Counted from the stretch's first letter, positions 12,101 through 22,360 are shown. The stretch: DNA of 64,000 bases from Symsagittifera roscoffensis (GCF_963678635.1 NC_087069.1:12592530-12656529), one strand, 5' to 3'. Numbers and translations: made by a program. Notes: generated by a model from the sequence alone, not told the origin.

Positions 12101-13807
12101 TGTTATCAGTACAAAAACGGTAATTTATTCAAAATACTTTTTTGAAATGAAGTTTGTTTTCGTGGTAAAAACAATTGATATGAAGCTTGCCATTTTTTTC
12201 AACAACCATTTTTCCAATTACTTCTTCAATTTACCTTTTTTTTGGTACCTACTGACGAATTGCCGCCCCTTAATTGAAATAATTCAACGGTTAAGCATAT
12301 GCAGTTTGTTCCTAGTAAATAATCTCACCCTTGCAAAGGTGGAGGGGGGAGACTACTTAAAGAGATCTCACTATTTAAAGGCTAAGACGGGAAAACTGTG
12401 TATTTATATATTGTATAGAAATTGTGGTTTTGATCTCGTTTGCTTTTTCTACAGTTTTTATTGGGCAAGGGGGATGTGTCTACAAATAAGAAAAAATGTG
12501 GCCATAGAGTATTTAAAGGGTTCACTCTTGTAAAATTTAAAGATTGACCCTAATGTTGCAAGACATTTTCCTTACTAAATTTCCGAGACATGGCGGTAGC
12601 AGAAACTACTATTTGTCTCTTCTCAATTGTCTCGAGCGTTTTTCTAACTTATCTTGTGAAAACTTTCACCTAAACTAAAGTTTGACTGTCAGTTGTGTTT
12701 TTGAGGTGGTCTCGTTTTGTTTTTGTTCCTTTTCAGAATTTTGACTAAGACAGAAACTATCTTGTTGGAACCTTTTTGAGGATATAATGCTACATAAAAA
12801 ACAAAACTAGACATTATTTTTTCATATTTTTTGTAGTGAAAATTGAAACAATTTGAAAGATTGAAGAAAGAAAAATCCCTTGATAGGGACTCAGTTACTG
12901 GAATCAATTACCACAAGTATGCAGTCAACAAGTCTCCTCATGATTTTTCCGCTTTAAATTGATATCGTCAAATGCGATTTAACTGATGGCTCAAAATTGA
13001 TGGGTACGACCCGGGGACTTCATAATGAGGTTTCAACTTTTCTTCTGATAACTTTGTGTTTTTTGTCAGGTTTTAGAGCTCAAAATGAAATAAATTGAAA
13101 CTTTTCTTGCGGATGTTGTTCTTTAATCCCTGCAAATTTCGTTTCATTCACTAATCACAGCGAAATTTTTTTTTACAATGATCCAGTTTTCTCACATTGA
13201 GTTAATGTTATCAAAAACACTAATCATTTTATTTTTTGAAATTCGAGGAGCTTCAAGGGCGTTTTTTTCTTGAAAGGTCGAAGCTTGAAAATTTTCCAAA
13301 AAAAAACAAATTAGCTATTTTTATGTATCATTGCTTTCATTGCTTTTTTCCAATTGTCTATTAGCTATGTTTTGAATCTTGAACCTCTCAGAGTTCATCC
13401 AATTGTTTTGGAGGGTTAAAACTGAGGGTGTTCAGTTTTGTCATTTTTAGTTCGAGAATATTTTACAAAAAATGGTTAAACCGAATATTACTCTAGATAG
13501 TTAAAATTTCTGAGTCAAGATAATGTTTTTCTAGGCAGCAACAAATTGCTTGCGAAACTTTAACAACTTTGACGAGAGTTTGATGTTCAACGAAGCCACT
13601 GTTTTCTTCACAATGAAACAGAAAGTTGACAGAGACCACCACTCGGACCCCTATGAGCTTGAATTCCAGTGCCGACCTTTGAAAAATTGCCAGGAAGCAG
13701 AAACATTTCGAGCAAAACCTAACTGGTTTTACTTTAACCTGAGTGATACAGCAAATTACGAGCAGATGGAAAAAAAAGGAAAAGTTCTATTAACAGTTAA
13801 TGGTTAG
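5184..13807 (+). CDS. SF1 helicase-like / ankyrin-like / ZU5-domain protein, four exons, 5' partial
   Basis: Exons 5184(or 5231)-6124, 9093-11339, 11686-12119 and 13535-13807 join in frame through GT-AG introns with matching phases (1, 1, 0), giving about 1,295 residues. Domains in order: superfamily-1 helicase-like core (DE box, motifs V and VI) in residues 1-300; a long helical region with four ankyrin-like repeats (about 465-1020); a ZU5-like beta domain (about 1075-1205); a short C-terminal domain. The Walker A motif and any start codon are missing, so exons upstream, probably outside the window, are required. ZU5 is typical of metazoan signalling and cytoskeletal proteins (ankyrins, UNC5, PIDD). 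A role in sensing or signalling is inference. The stop is followed 40 bp later by AATAAA. I do not recognise the gene. Confidence 0.75.
6600..6990 (+). repeat. Interspersed repeat, copy 2
   Basis: Contains the ordered blocks GGGGAAACTTAGTTACGAAACAGCAAG, ATCCAGTTTTCTCTAACTGGG with GTTAATTTCATC, and AACTGTCTCTTGGCTAAATTTTGAATTG. The CCAGTTTTCTC...ACTGGG core is a near palindrome. Matches copies at 1810, 7480 and 13060. Confidence 0.65.
7480..8060 (+). repeat. Interspersed repeat, copy 3
   Basis: Blocks GCAAACTCCACTATCGAAC, CAAAAGTGTAAAAGCCACG, CTAGTTTTCTCAAACTGGG followed by AAAAAAGTGTCTATC, then a second diverged core at 7800-7860 (CCCAATTTTCTCAAGTTGG) and the closing TTTTCCAACTGTCTGTTGGC near 7992. 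Like copy 1, the core is duplicated. Confidence 0.65.
8753..8824 (+). pseudogene. tRNA-like relic, Arg(CCG)-type
   Basis: 8760-8770 is an intact A-box (TGGCCGAGCGG). The D stem GCC/GGC pairs (8762-8764 with 8775-8777). The anticodon stem CGAGA/TCTCG (8779-8783, 8791-8795) is perfect with loop CTCCGTA, anticodon CCG. The B-box-like AGTGTCGAATCC (8803-8814) lacks a paired T stem, and the acceptor strands do not pair. A dead tRNA or the head of a tRNA-derived SINE; no poly-A tail or flanking repeat is obvious. Confidence 0.5.
9093..11339 (+). CDS. Exon 2: helical region with four ankyrin-like repeats
   Basis: Acceptor TTTCTGTTTTAG before 9093 and donor GATGCAG|GTAAAAG at 11340. About 749 residues, open throughout, the longest open frame in the left third of the window. 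Four segments share the pattern GLLxxACxTxxxxNIxWAIxFL: about 9551, 9903 (KGLLYKACETGKHANINWAI), 10712 and 11138 (RGLIYRACETLQPDNIKWAI), spaced about 115-270 residues apart. They resemble single ankyrin helices more than a packed array. The rest is predicted helical by composition. I recognise no catalytic motif. Confidence 0.8.
11686..12119 (+). CDS. Exon 3: ZU5-like domain
   Basis: Acceptor GCTCGTTTTAG before 11686, donor ACAAAAACG|GTAATTTATT at 12120. The 144 residues contain the ZU5 hallmarks: IEVTIPDE (compare the 'IPPGA' strand), then LITPVVFIS (compare 'LSPVVxxGP'), then FLRKVIVKLPYKG (compare 'FxxPVxLxIPH'). ZU5 domains usually pair with UPA or death domains. None is clear downstream. 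The frame stays open past the donor to 12533, but that extension is low-complexity, unlike the exon, and is taken as intron read-through. Confidence 0.7.
13060..13430 (+). repeat. Interspersed repeat, copy 4 (intron 3)
   Basis: GATCCAGTTTTCTCACATTG with GAGTTAATGTTATCAAAAACAC near 13180, then GAGCTTCAAGGGCG, then TTTTCCAATTGTCTATTAGC near 13350. The order matches copies 1-3. It lies inside intron 3 (12120-13534). Confidence 0.6.
13535..13807 (+). CDS. Exon 4: C-terminal domain and stop
   Basis: Acceptor TGTTTTTCTAG before 13535; phase 0 joins exon 3. About 90 residues of charged, strand-like sequence (ATVFFTMKQKVDR...), possibly a short UPA-like segment following ZU5. It ends at TAG 13805-13807. 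The stop overlaps a possible donor (AATG|GTTAGT at 13803), so continuation is not excluded, but AATAAA 40 bp further on favours a terminal exon. Confidence 0.6.
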   Translation, partial: AATNCLRNFNNFDESLMFNEATVFFTMKQKVDRDHHSDPYELEFQCRPLKNCQEAETFRAKPNWFYFNLSDTANYEQMEKKGKVLLTVNG

Positions 13808-13847
13808 TTTAGGAATATGCCCCAATTCAACTTATGATCAGACACAA

Positions 13848-13853
13848 AATAAA
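13848..13853 (+). promoter_or_regulatory. Polyadenylation signal AATAAA
   Basis: Canonical hexamer 40 bp after the TAG at 13805-13807. It supports 13807 as the end of the helicase-ZU5 reading frame. Confidence 0.55.
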
Positions 13854-16144
13854 CAAAAGCAGTCGAGTCTTGACCTACTAAATGTTTTTCTTTGGTTTAT
13901 CGGACCAGTGTGTTGAAGCTACAAAGATCTGATTAATGTGCATTCCGAATACATCGTATACCGTATTTTTTTATGTTCATGTATTTTTTCTACTTAATCT
14001 TATATTTTGAGATCAAAATCCTTATTCAATTAAAAACAACTACTCAAAGTTTTTGCTGTTCGATTATATTTTTTGCCAGAAAATCTCAGATTGCTCTTAG
14101 AAAACGTTTTATGTTGGAGCTGAGCCGCCCTTATCTCCATCAATCTTGCAGAACTCGATGAAAAGATATTTGCCACAAAAAATTTTTGGCAATTTATCGG
14201 TTTCTTCTAGACGCAGAATTTATCGTATAAATCTGATCTCTCTTATAATTGTATACTTTTATAACGTGTTTTGGTTTTTCAAAAAATTATATATAAATTA
14301 AAATTTGTGAATACGAAACACTATTTCGGACTACTTTTGTTGGAACAAAATGTTTTTCTTTAACAAACTGAGCATTGAAAAGTTCGAAACACTTCAGTTT
14401 TTCTGTGTTGGCTGTCAAACATATATATAGGACTCCAATGAAAAACATGCGTGCCAAAATTTAGTTGAATTATCTGTGATAAATTTTATTTCTTAAAAAA
14501 ATTATTTGAATGAAAAACCATAATCTAAGCGTTTCTGCTCAACTTAAAAATGTTTCGAGTTCAACTGCATGTTTTTGTGTTTTGACGCAAAACAAAATAG
14601 CAATGGTATTTATCATAGAAAAATAGATACCAAAAACTTACTTGATCGAAAATCGTGGTCTGTTTTTTTTTCAGACAGATTGAAAGTCTGTTGCCGTATG
14701 GAAAACTCAAAAATCAAATTCGGTTTTGCACAAAAATTTAGATTAGTTTCCAATTTATCTGTTTGTGAAGTTGAATGTGGACTACGTTCAGTCAAAGTGT
14801 TTTTTACTTGAAAACATTTTCGTGCTTAAAAACGATTTCGCTAATAAGAGACGAATTGTTTTATTTCTTCAATTTGAAGTTTGAAAACTTTTCGTTGCCA
14901 TATATGAAAAAGCTTTTCATTTTTAATCGGGCGTTTTTTTCTTTGAACATAAAAAATATGCACTCTTCAAAATTATATGAACACTTCATTACATACATTT
15001 AGTGTGGACAAAATGAGATTTGATGAAATACGAAAAAAATTTATCAAATGGAGGATTTACGCAATTATTTTTTTTCAACCAAATTAATCTAAATTTACTT
15101 TTCCAATAATATTGGTACATTGACTATATCAAAAACAGAAATGTAAAACATTTTTTCCGAACAAATTTTTTGAAACCGCATACTTTCTTCGATGTATAAT
15201 CAGAGGCGATTCAAGGACAAACGCGCATAACCAAAAAATTTATTGTTCAATTTTTCAATTGGAAGTGATCTGCATGTAGGATCACTGGTGTAATCAATCC
15301 GCTTTATATTCGTTGCGAAAACTTTAGCGCACAGTCACTTTCATTCAGATCGAAAAACATTTTTTGAATATCAGTTTTCGGCTCATCTGCTTATTAGTTT
15401 TCAAACTGTCGCAAATTTCTGTGAGTCCTTGGTTACAGTTAAACTTTTGTCTTGCAGAGTTTTTTCTTAATTTCTCGTAAATATGAAAAATACTTCAAGA
15501 AATTGTTTCAGAAACATCAAGTAAACAAAAAAACAATAATTTTGCGTTCTTTTCAACAGTTTTCCAATCAAACCGATTGAAATAATGTTCACAGAGACGT
15601 GGCTTAAACTGACTCAAGCGCAAAATTTTTTCTCAATAAAATATTATCATGAGATGCCTAATTGCTCATGGACAACAGGAGAGTCGAGCTGGTAAATTTT
15701 GATAAAATATACGAAACAACCTTGAAACATTGTGTAACAATATTCAATTCATGATAATAAGTTGTGTACTAGATTTACTTCATTTATTGCCGAAGCGTTA
15801 AGCGTTTCAGTTTTGTTTGAGAACGTTTCTACATCGCCAATTAGTAAGTAATTTGTTAGTGGTGTGTTTTATTGCAAGTAAGAATGGGACCTTTAAAAAA
15901 AGCTGTTGTTTTCTCTTGTTTTTCGAAAATAAAAATCTAAAGTTAATCAACATTAAAAACCCACAAGAGTATAGCACCTACAAGCAAACGTCCTAGAGCC
16001 AAGTTTCGATCAAAGGAGGAAGAAGATAGGGTAAAAAACACAGGCTACTACTAAACGCCATGATTATTAACAGAACTGAGACTGAAACTCAGTAACTAGA
16101 TCAGCTCTTCACTCTTAGTCTTTTACTCTGTTCTACTTTTAGTC
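13854..16144. other. AT-rich intergenic stretch
   Basis: No convincing gene. Open + frames at 13973-14161, 14569-14811 and 14775-15002 are short and compositionally like the surrounding introns. The only segment with exon-like borders is 15560-15691: TTTTCAACAG|T, 43 open codons, AGCTG|GTAAATTT. It cannot be joined in phase to exon 4. Confidence 0.5.
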
Positions 16145-17250
16145 CTTTTTAAAAAGTGGATCAGTAAAAAAGGTTTTTCAAATCGGCATGTATGTGGAAT
16201 GTTTGTGATTCCCATCCATGTCTCTGATGTAAGCCATCTTCAAACTCTGATTTTTTGAGGTGAAAACTGTAATTTTGTCAAAGGTAGCATGCTTGGCCAG
16301 TTCAAAGTTTCTTTGTCTGATGCTAGATTTCTTATTTATTGTTTTTCTGATGAGCAGTTTTCAATAATTTTAATTTTTTTTCGAAAATGCCATGTTCTGT
16401 TTCAAATTTTGATGTTTCTATTTCTCAAAAATAATTCTGGATCACTGTTTTCTTATGGATTACAAATGGCTCGTGAACACTCTTAAGTACTAGAAAAGAA
16501 CGTCTTTCTGAGGTCTAACTCTCCCATTCGTAGTTGTAGTGCATAAAAGCTGCTATCTTCATCGGTTATATGGTTTCTACCGGTAATACTAGGAAGTAGC
16601 TGATGTCTTATGTTTTTCTCAATTTCGTCCGTTTTCCTGGATACTTCCAGGGATGTTCTTGTTAGAAAGCGTGACTTATTTTGAAATGCTTTTGTGTAGC
16701 AGGAGCACGCATTTTGTGGTGATAATTTAGTTATACTGGAAAAGTTTTTGTTAGAGTACTTTTTTTGTTTTTGCTCTCCATTTACTTATCGCATGCTGAT
16801 GGTGTTCTTAGCATTGATCAAAAGACTCTACAAAATCTAATTTTGTAATGTTTGCCTCTTCGAATACCATTATGGCGCATTTCCGACATTTTTCCTTCAT
16901 AATCATTTGACACTTGAGAGACTTCACATTGTACACAAAAGCCTTTCCGCGTTTCGGCTGGCATTTTTCCTTCATAATCATTTGACACTTGAGAGACTTC
17001 ACATTGTACCCAAAAGCGTTTCAGCGTTTATTGTACCCAAAAGCGTATCCAGGTTGTCGAGTATTGCACGGACACTCTTAATATCAACTGCAGCTCTTGT
17101 TCTATCTGTTTTTCTTGGGTGACATTTGCTTTTTGCAGGAACTAGGCTATCCCTAATCCGGACGCTAGGCAATGGTTCTAGGATCTAGCGTTACTTTCTG
17201 TTGGTATGTACTTCCAGCCGAAAGATACAAATCAGCTGAGTGGTTCGAGT
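16145..17250 (-). mobile_element. Fragment of an RT/nuclease retroelement
   Basis: A diverged second copy of parts of the element at 17590-21890. 16170-16340 matches 18060-18235 (GGCATGTATGTGG, CCCATCCAT, CAAACTCTGATTT blocks). 16400-17100 matches 19180-19800, including the GTAGCAGGAGxACGCATTTTGTGGT block at 16698 and 19490. 17160-17245 matches 19075-19150. A 60-bp segment (CATTTTTCCTTCATAATCAT) is tandemly duplicated near 16890 and 16960. All reading frames are broken. Confidence 0.75.
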
Positions 17251-17599
17251 GATATACTAATTTCAAGAAATTTTCATTCCTAATTCGAACGACCTGGAAG
17301 TTTTTTGATTTGTCGAAGTATTGAGAAAACAAAGGGGTCAATTAAAATGGACCAACGCTATATAAATACCTCGACAAAATTTTATGAATAAATCAAGTCT
17401 ATTTTAATGCGTCAAGAGAATTGTAAATTAAAATCTACCCTCCTCGATTACAGCACAGATAGAATTGTCTATGTTGGATGTATTTGTAGAATTTTTTCAC
17501 CCCCTAAAGCAGAGGATTGCACTCCTCGGAAGTGCAAAACTTATTTTTGTTCTTACATAGTTAATTGTGTCCGAGTATGATTCGTTCCGTTTTTCGCTT

Positions 17600-18265
17600 A
17601 GTTTCTCTGCTTTTTCTGGACAATTTTTGTAGAGCCCGGTGCTGCTCCTCCGGTACACTCAAAAATTATTAGAACGAAGCTGCTGTGTTCCACATCGAGA
17701 ATTCTTTGTTGGTATTTTAATGTTTTGACACTCTCAATGATATGTGTAGGCGTCAGATATAGTTTTAGGGCAGGATTTAGCATGGGGGTTGAAAGTTTTT
17801 ACATCGAAAAAGGTTCGGCTGTATCGACCTCTCGTGAGTCCATTTGCCTTGATGTCAAGTCGAGCGTCATCTTCAGTAATGGTTGTTTTGTTATGAAAGC
17901 TTTCGCCTACCAACGATTGAAGTTTCGGCTCTATTTCAACATCATGGCATACTTCGTCCAGGAGTGTCGCAAAGGTATCGCGAATTTCATTATGACTGAG
18001 GTGAGTGTATCCACCTTTGGGACAGAGTAGGGAGCGGGTCAGTGTGAACGGTTGTCCACACGGGCATGTATGTGGGGTGTTTGGAGGTTCCCATCCATAT
18101 CTCAGATGTAATCCATCTTTAAACTCTGATTTGTTGAGAGAGAAATTGTATTTTTAGGGGGAGCACGCTTAGCCAATTCGAACCTCCTTTCTGTGACGCT
18201 AGATTTATTTTAATTTTTTTCTTTTCTCTGATGAGCAATTTTCCATAATTGTGACATTCGACCAG
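17600..18265 (-). pseudogene. C-terminal PD-(D/E)XK-like nuclease domain of the RT element
   Basis: Reading minus: NWLSVLPLK, then KDGLHLRYGWEPP, a CPCGQPF...CPKGG zinc-like pair, HNEIRDTFATLLDEVCHDV, then DDARLDIKANG and FFDVKTFNP, then YQQRILDVEHSSF. The D...D-V-K arrangement fits a restriction-endonuclease-like fold, as found C-terminal to RT in several early-branching non-LTR retroelements. A stop (TGA) and a frameshift sit near 17735. Not open end to end. Confidence 0.65.
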
Positions 18266-19050
18266 AATGGACAAAATGCAATCTCTGCAGTCTCAGAGTT
18301 TTTAGCAGCGAATTTATTAACAACGTTATTGGGACGATTAGTAAAACGGTGAAGGTCAAGATATTCTGGTATTTTGAAATTTTAATTTTTCGAAGTGATG
18401 ACGTAACAATTCTCAGAAACGTCAAAAACGGTCATTTTGGCGGAAAAACTCAAAAGAAACACAACAACATTAGTTGCGATAGCGAAAACAACAGAGATTG
18501 TGATTGAAAAACAAAACGAATTGCAGAAGTAGCAGAGACCGCTCCGAGTTGCAACTATTGTGTCGCTATGAAAGTTGCAAGGCCGTTGCGAACAACGATG
18601 AAGGGTGGAGGACAGCCTTCCTGAAGGAGAAAAAGAGTCTTATTTCGCCGGATTCGAGAATCCGGAGGGGTCTCGGGACTAGAACTTTTATTATCTTGTA
18701 TTAACTTTTAGCTTCCCTGTCATGTCCTGAGTTGAATTTAATTAATAACTGAATTCATTTTGATAAGGATGAGAAGCTAGGAGTTGGGGGAAAGGGTTGA
18801 TCCATCTTCGATGGAGATGATGATTTTTATCTACTGAACAAAAACAATAATAATTTAATATATAGTAGTAGCCCTGTTTTTAGGAGTGATCTCGTGGTCT
18901 GGGGATACTGAGACCCAGCCATGAGCTCACTAATTTTGCGTGTAATTAAGTTAATTTGAGTGTTTTGACCGAAGCCGAAAGCAGTAACGTTTTTGTCCAC
19001 CCGATGTTAGAAAGACCACCAAAAGAACTGGCTTTGGTAGAGACGGTGAA
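18265..19050. other. Insert splitting the RT element
   Basis: The fragment copy at 16145 lacks this segment, so it is probably a later insertion into the thumb-to-nuclease part. No recognisable protein or terminal repeats. It contains a short hairpin (TCCATC-TTC-GATGGA, 18801-18815) like the ones in the LTRs of elements A and B. Borders are approximate. Confidence 0.45.
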
Positions 19051-19615
19051 AAACATGTAAAGCTCTGTTTAGATGATGGCCAGTCGTCTTAGGACCTAGC
19101 TTTATCTTCCGTTGATATGTATCTTCCGGGCGAATGTTACAAATTTTAGCCTTTTTTGAGATTGTGATGTTCTGTTTCTCAGTTTTGATGTTTCTATTTG
19201 TCAGAGTTTGTTCCGTTTCAGGTATTTCTGTATCACTGTTTGCTAACGGATCACAAATGGCACGTGACCACTCATAATTTTTGGAAAAGTCCGTGTTAAT
19301 GAGGAATTCTAATCCTCCCGTTCTTAGTGGTAGTGCAAAAAGGTTGCGATCTTCATCGGTTATATGGTTTTTACCAGTAATACTAGGAAGTAGCTGCTGT
19401 CTTACGTTTTTCTCAATTTCATCCATTTTTTTAAACGCTTCCGGAGTTGTTCTGGTTAGAAAGCTTAATTTATTTTGAACTCCCTTTGTGTAGCAGGAGT
19501 ACGCATTTTGTGGTAATGATTTAGCTATTTTTGAAAGCTTTTCGGTTAGGGTAGCTGTTTTTTCAATTTCGCTTTCGATGTACTCTTTGCATGCTGATGG
19601 TGTTCCTATGACCAA
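19007..19615 (-). pseudogene. RT thumb/connector segment
   Basis: 202 codons, no good start; continues the RT after a frameshift near 19610. It includes NAYSCYTKGVQNKLSFLTRT, LPLRTGGLEF and ATSN-like boundaries typical of this RT family (the 'LPxRxGGLGI' type motif). The C-terminal part past LGPKTTG is close to the insert border. Confidence 0.65.
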
Positions 19616-19914
19616 TCCAAGGACTCTAAAACCATCAACAATTGTACTTTTATGGCGCTTTCACGACAGTTTTCCTTTACTATGATTTGACAATTGGAAG
19701 GCTTCACATTGTACCCCAAAGCATTTCCGTGCACATCTAGGTTGTCCAGTATTGCACGGAGATTCTTAAGATCACCTGCAGCGCTTTCATCGTCTGCGTA
19801 CCATTTTTGGGTGATATTTAGTTTTTGCAGGAGCTCAAACAGTGGGATTATTCCAATTCCGTACATAGCCATTGCGAGGGGATCACTTTGCGTTGTGCCG
19901 TCGGTAGATATCAA
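19606..19914 (-). pseudogene. RT palm with YADD motif
   Basis: Contains GTTQSDPLAMAMYGIG (motif B-like) and QKWYADDESAAGDL (motif C, Y-A-D-D) followed by GYNVKPSNCQIIVKE. Catalytic Asp pair present. The upstream frame joins RT fingers only after a frameshift near 19920-20000. A diverged copy of the NVKPSNCQIIVKE part occurs at 16880-16930. Confidence 0.8.
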
Positions 19915-19999
19915 AACCGTGTTATTGACATATAAGTTTGAGGGATGTTTGTATGAGTTGGACAGCGCATGATGTAGTGCCGGACAAAGGATTTCTACA

Positions 20000-20662
20000 T
20001 TATTTTAGAGCAAGTTCTCTATTGAGCGAGTTGAAGGCGTTTTCTGCATCAATACCTAGTATGGCTTCCGTTTTTGGTTTATCAAACTCCTTCCTCAAGC
20101 TGTGGATAGCATATTCAATTCCACACTTCTGGCCTAAGCAGAGTTGGAATTTTTTCCCGAGATTTTTATGGTCTGATTTTATACATCGGGTGATTGTTTT
20201 GCCAATTAATCTTCTTCTCAGAACCTCGCCTATACCAATGGGCCTTACCCCTAAATTTTTGTCCAGAAGTATGAGGCGACACGAGTTGTAAGCTGTTAAG
20301 TTTTCATGGGGGACAGCTCTACTTGCTATTGTATAGAATAGTTTAGCAATTAGTTTGAAAAGCTCAATGGATGTCTGGATGAGGTGAGTTAATATCCTTC
20401 TCCATTCGCACGCATCTAGACCTGAGGGATCGTGGCTTCCGTGCGTTTTCAGGGTTGATTTTCTTACTGTCTTGGCGTTTATTTGTTCGAATATAGAGGG
20501 TTGGTATGGCATTGTGTCTTCATTTAATTCAGTTAAAAAGTTAGTGTTCGCTGTTTTGGCTGGGGGATGTTTTTTTTTCAGAATATTAAGGACTGTTTTT
20601 CCTTCAATGACGTTGTTTACGGGCAAGTACTCCATTTGTTTTCTTGTCTGAAAGGCAGCCAA
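20000..20662 (-). pseudogene. RT fingers and motif A
   Basis: 220 codons. Motifs: SGLDACEWRRILT, RLILLDKNLGVRPIGIGEV (motif 1/2 region), GQKCGIEYAIHSLRKEF and ILGIDAENAFNSLNR (motif A, catalytic Asp in GIDAENAF). It closely follows the layout of the TTQGDPLAM-type reverse transcriptases. Confidence 0.8.
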
Positions 20663-21053
20663 TGGCGGCAGATATTTTGACTGTACTCATTAGTTAATCG
20701 AATTGCTTAACTTTCTCGTTTACTTCGGACTTCTTCTGTTTTGGATGTCTAATTTGGAGAGCTTTCGCTTCAGTGAAAAGTTCGTCTAATAAGCCTTGCT
20801 TCCATAAAATTATGCGGCAGTTCAGTGCTTTGGAATTTTTTCCGTTCGTTTCTTATTTAGTTTTGGGGAGCAGCAGATGTGGGAGAATCATTGCTGCTTT
20901 CATTGCGACGTTAGAATTTGGTGTTTCTTCTACCAATGATAACAGCTGCTGGTTCAGTAATTCTATGAATTGGAAACCGAGCTTGTTCTTGCTTAGAACT
21001 ATGAAGCAAGGTTTCCAGTTAACGACATTTTTCTATATGTTATTTATTTTTAT

Positions 21054-21401
21054 TTAGAGTTCCTGATCGATAAGTTTCCAGGGGTCGAAGGGGACTGTAA
21101 AGATTGCTGGGGGCGTTGGATAAGTTTGTGTTGCGTTTGGCAGTGCGTTTGTTTCAGGTGTTGCCGGTGATGTTTCTTTTTGAGTTTTGATGCGGGCTGT
21201 GCTTGTTGGTCTGTTTGTGGATTTAGGCCATTTTGCAAAGTTCTCGGGAGTGCATTGTATGCTGGAGAAACCATCGTAATAAAATTTGCTGCTCTGTAAC
21301 CCGCTACATGAGACATGGATGTATGCTTTGCAAATGACACACCATATGTCTCCTTTTTGGAGGTGGCGTTTGCAAATATGGCAGTGCGTTTGATCGGCCA
21401 T
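21054..21401 (-). pseudogene. N-terminal zinc-finger segment of RT element
   Basis: 115 codons starting MADQTHCHICKRHL: CxxC, then CVICKAYIHVSC, a PHD/RING-like C4HC pattern at residues 7-33, followed by a Pro/Thr/Gln-rich linker. Probably the N-terminal nucleic-acid or protein binding part of the polyprotein; the gap 20663-21053 is frame-broken. Confidence 0.6.
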
Positions 21402-21542
21402 AATTTGGCAGCGAGGATGGTAAGTTTATATAAAAAATTATCAAGTTAGCTGAGCGAGCAATAAACTGAAAATTCCATCTTTACAAATTATATTAGCACT
21501 AAAATTAACGTTAGAATTCGAATTCTTGAGTGGTAAAATGTA

Positions 21543-21881
21543 TTAATAAGGCGAAACGAAGAAATATTTAAAGCACCAATTTTTTCTGTTAATGAAGTGA
21601 TTAATTGCAGAGAGGATGCTTTTGGGGATAATAAGCACAATTGGGTTAAACTTATGAATTATCAAATTTATTAAAAACCTCCAATCATTAGCAACATCTG
21701 AAACCTTAGATGAGTTATCAATAAAGCCGGCTACTATAGTAACACAGTTCAGTTTCTGCGAAGGGTAGTGCGAGAGAAAGTAGTGGCAATATCGGCTAGT
21801 TTTGCACCACTGTACGAGTGTAAATATGGCTCCGACATCTTTGGGGCTGCAGTACTTGGTCCTTGAGGTTCCTATTACCAA
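21543..21881 (-). CDS. Unrecognised 112-codon ORF upstream of the RT ORF
   Basis: Begins MVIGTSRTKYCSPKDV and contains LNCVTIVAGFIDNSSK. Position just 5' of the RT reading frame suggests a small first ORF or the true N-terminus of the polyprotein. The GTSR and AGFIDN pieces faintly recall SGNH blocks I and III, but spacing and the C-terminal DxxH are not shown, so I do not assign a fold. Confidence 0.4.
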   Translation of the reverse strand: MVIGTSRTKYCSPKDVGAIFTLVQWCKTSRYCHYFLSHYPSQKLNCVTIVAGFIDNSSKVSDVANDWRFLINLIIHKFNPIVLIIPKSILSAINHFINRKNWCFKYFFVSPY

Positions 21882-21890
21882 TTTCCTGCT

Positions 21891-22360
21891 CCACTTGGGT
21901 AGTCACTTCGGCCTGTTTTTCGGCAAGGTTATTCACTAAACAGTGTACAAAACAGATAAATAAGAGGAAGAATAGATTGTTAAATCGATTGTAGAGAAAT
22001 AGATTTAAAAAACAAATAGAAAAGAAATGAAAGCAATTACAATCTGGTTTTTCACGGGTGGAGGTTCCGGTGGTGATATCCGGGTAGCGGGGGGTGTATC
22101 GCGGCTTGACGAGCTTGTCTCTAAATTCACGTACCGGGCCCTTTTCTTACAAGCGTTTCATTATGAGCGTATCATATCACATGAAACTATTTAATAAGTA
22201 TATCACAACAATTTTTGCGAAAAACAGTTTTAATTTTTTGATTTTTAGTCTTAGCTTGAGCAAAAAATGCCAGCGATGTTTAGAATGACCCAAATTAGTG
22301 CTTTGAAAAGTTAAGTTTTTTTGAAGTAAAGCTAAGTTTTTGTTAGTTTCAACTGAATTG
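21891..22360. other. Spacer between RT element and LTR cluster
   Basis: No gene seen. Contains a GC-rich patch (22050-22150) and an AT-rich tail with three AAGTTTTT words. Ends at the TGTAACTATCGC that begins the old LTR fragment. Confidence 0.5.

Larger units (their letters stand above)
17590..21890 (-). mobile_element. RT plus PD-(D/E)XK-nuclease retroelement, decayed
   Basis: Minus-strand element read from right to left: a possible first ORF (21543-21881), a zinc-finger segment (21054-21401), RT fingers (20000-20662), RT palm with YADD (19606-19914), thumb/connector (19007-19615), a WL...LRYGW...CPCG block and a nuclease-like C-terminus (17600-18265). It is interrupted by an unrelated insert at about 18265-19050 and by several frameshifts. 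I see no LTRs. The RT is of the TTQxDPLAMAMY/ADD type I associate with many aquatic invertebrates; its formal clade is not assigned. Confidence 0.75.

Noticed and set aside
12120-12533. Extension of the ZU5 frame beyond 12119
   Set aside because: A good donor occurs at 12120 and the following residues are Phe/Asn/Leu-rich low complexity; exon 4 joins in phase from the donor.
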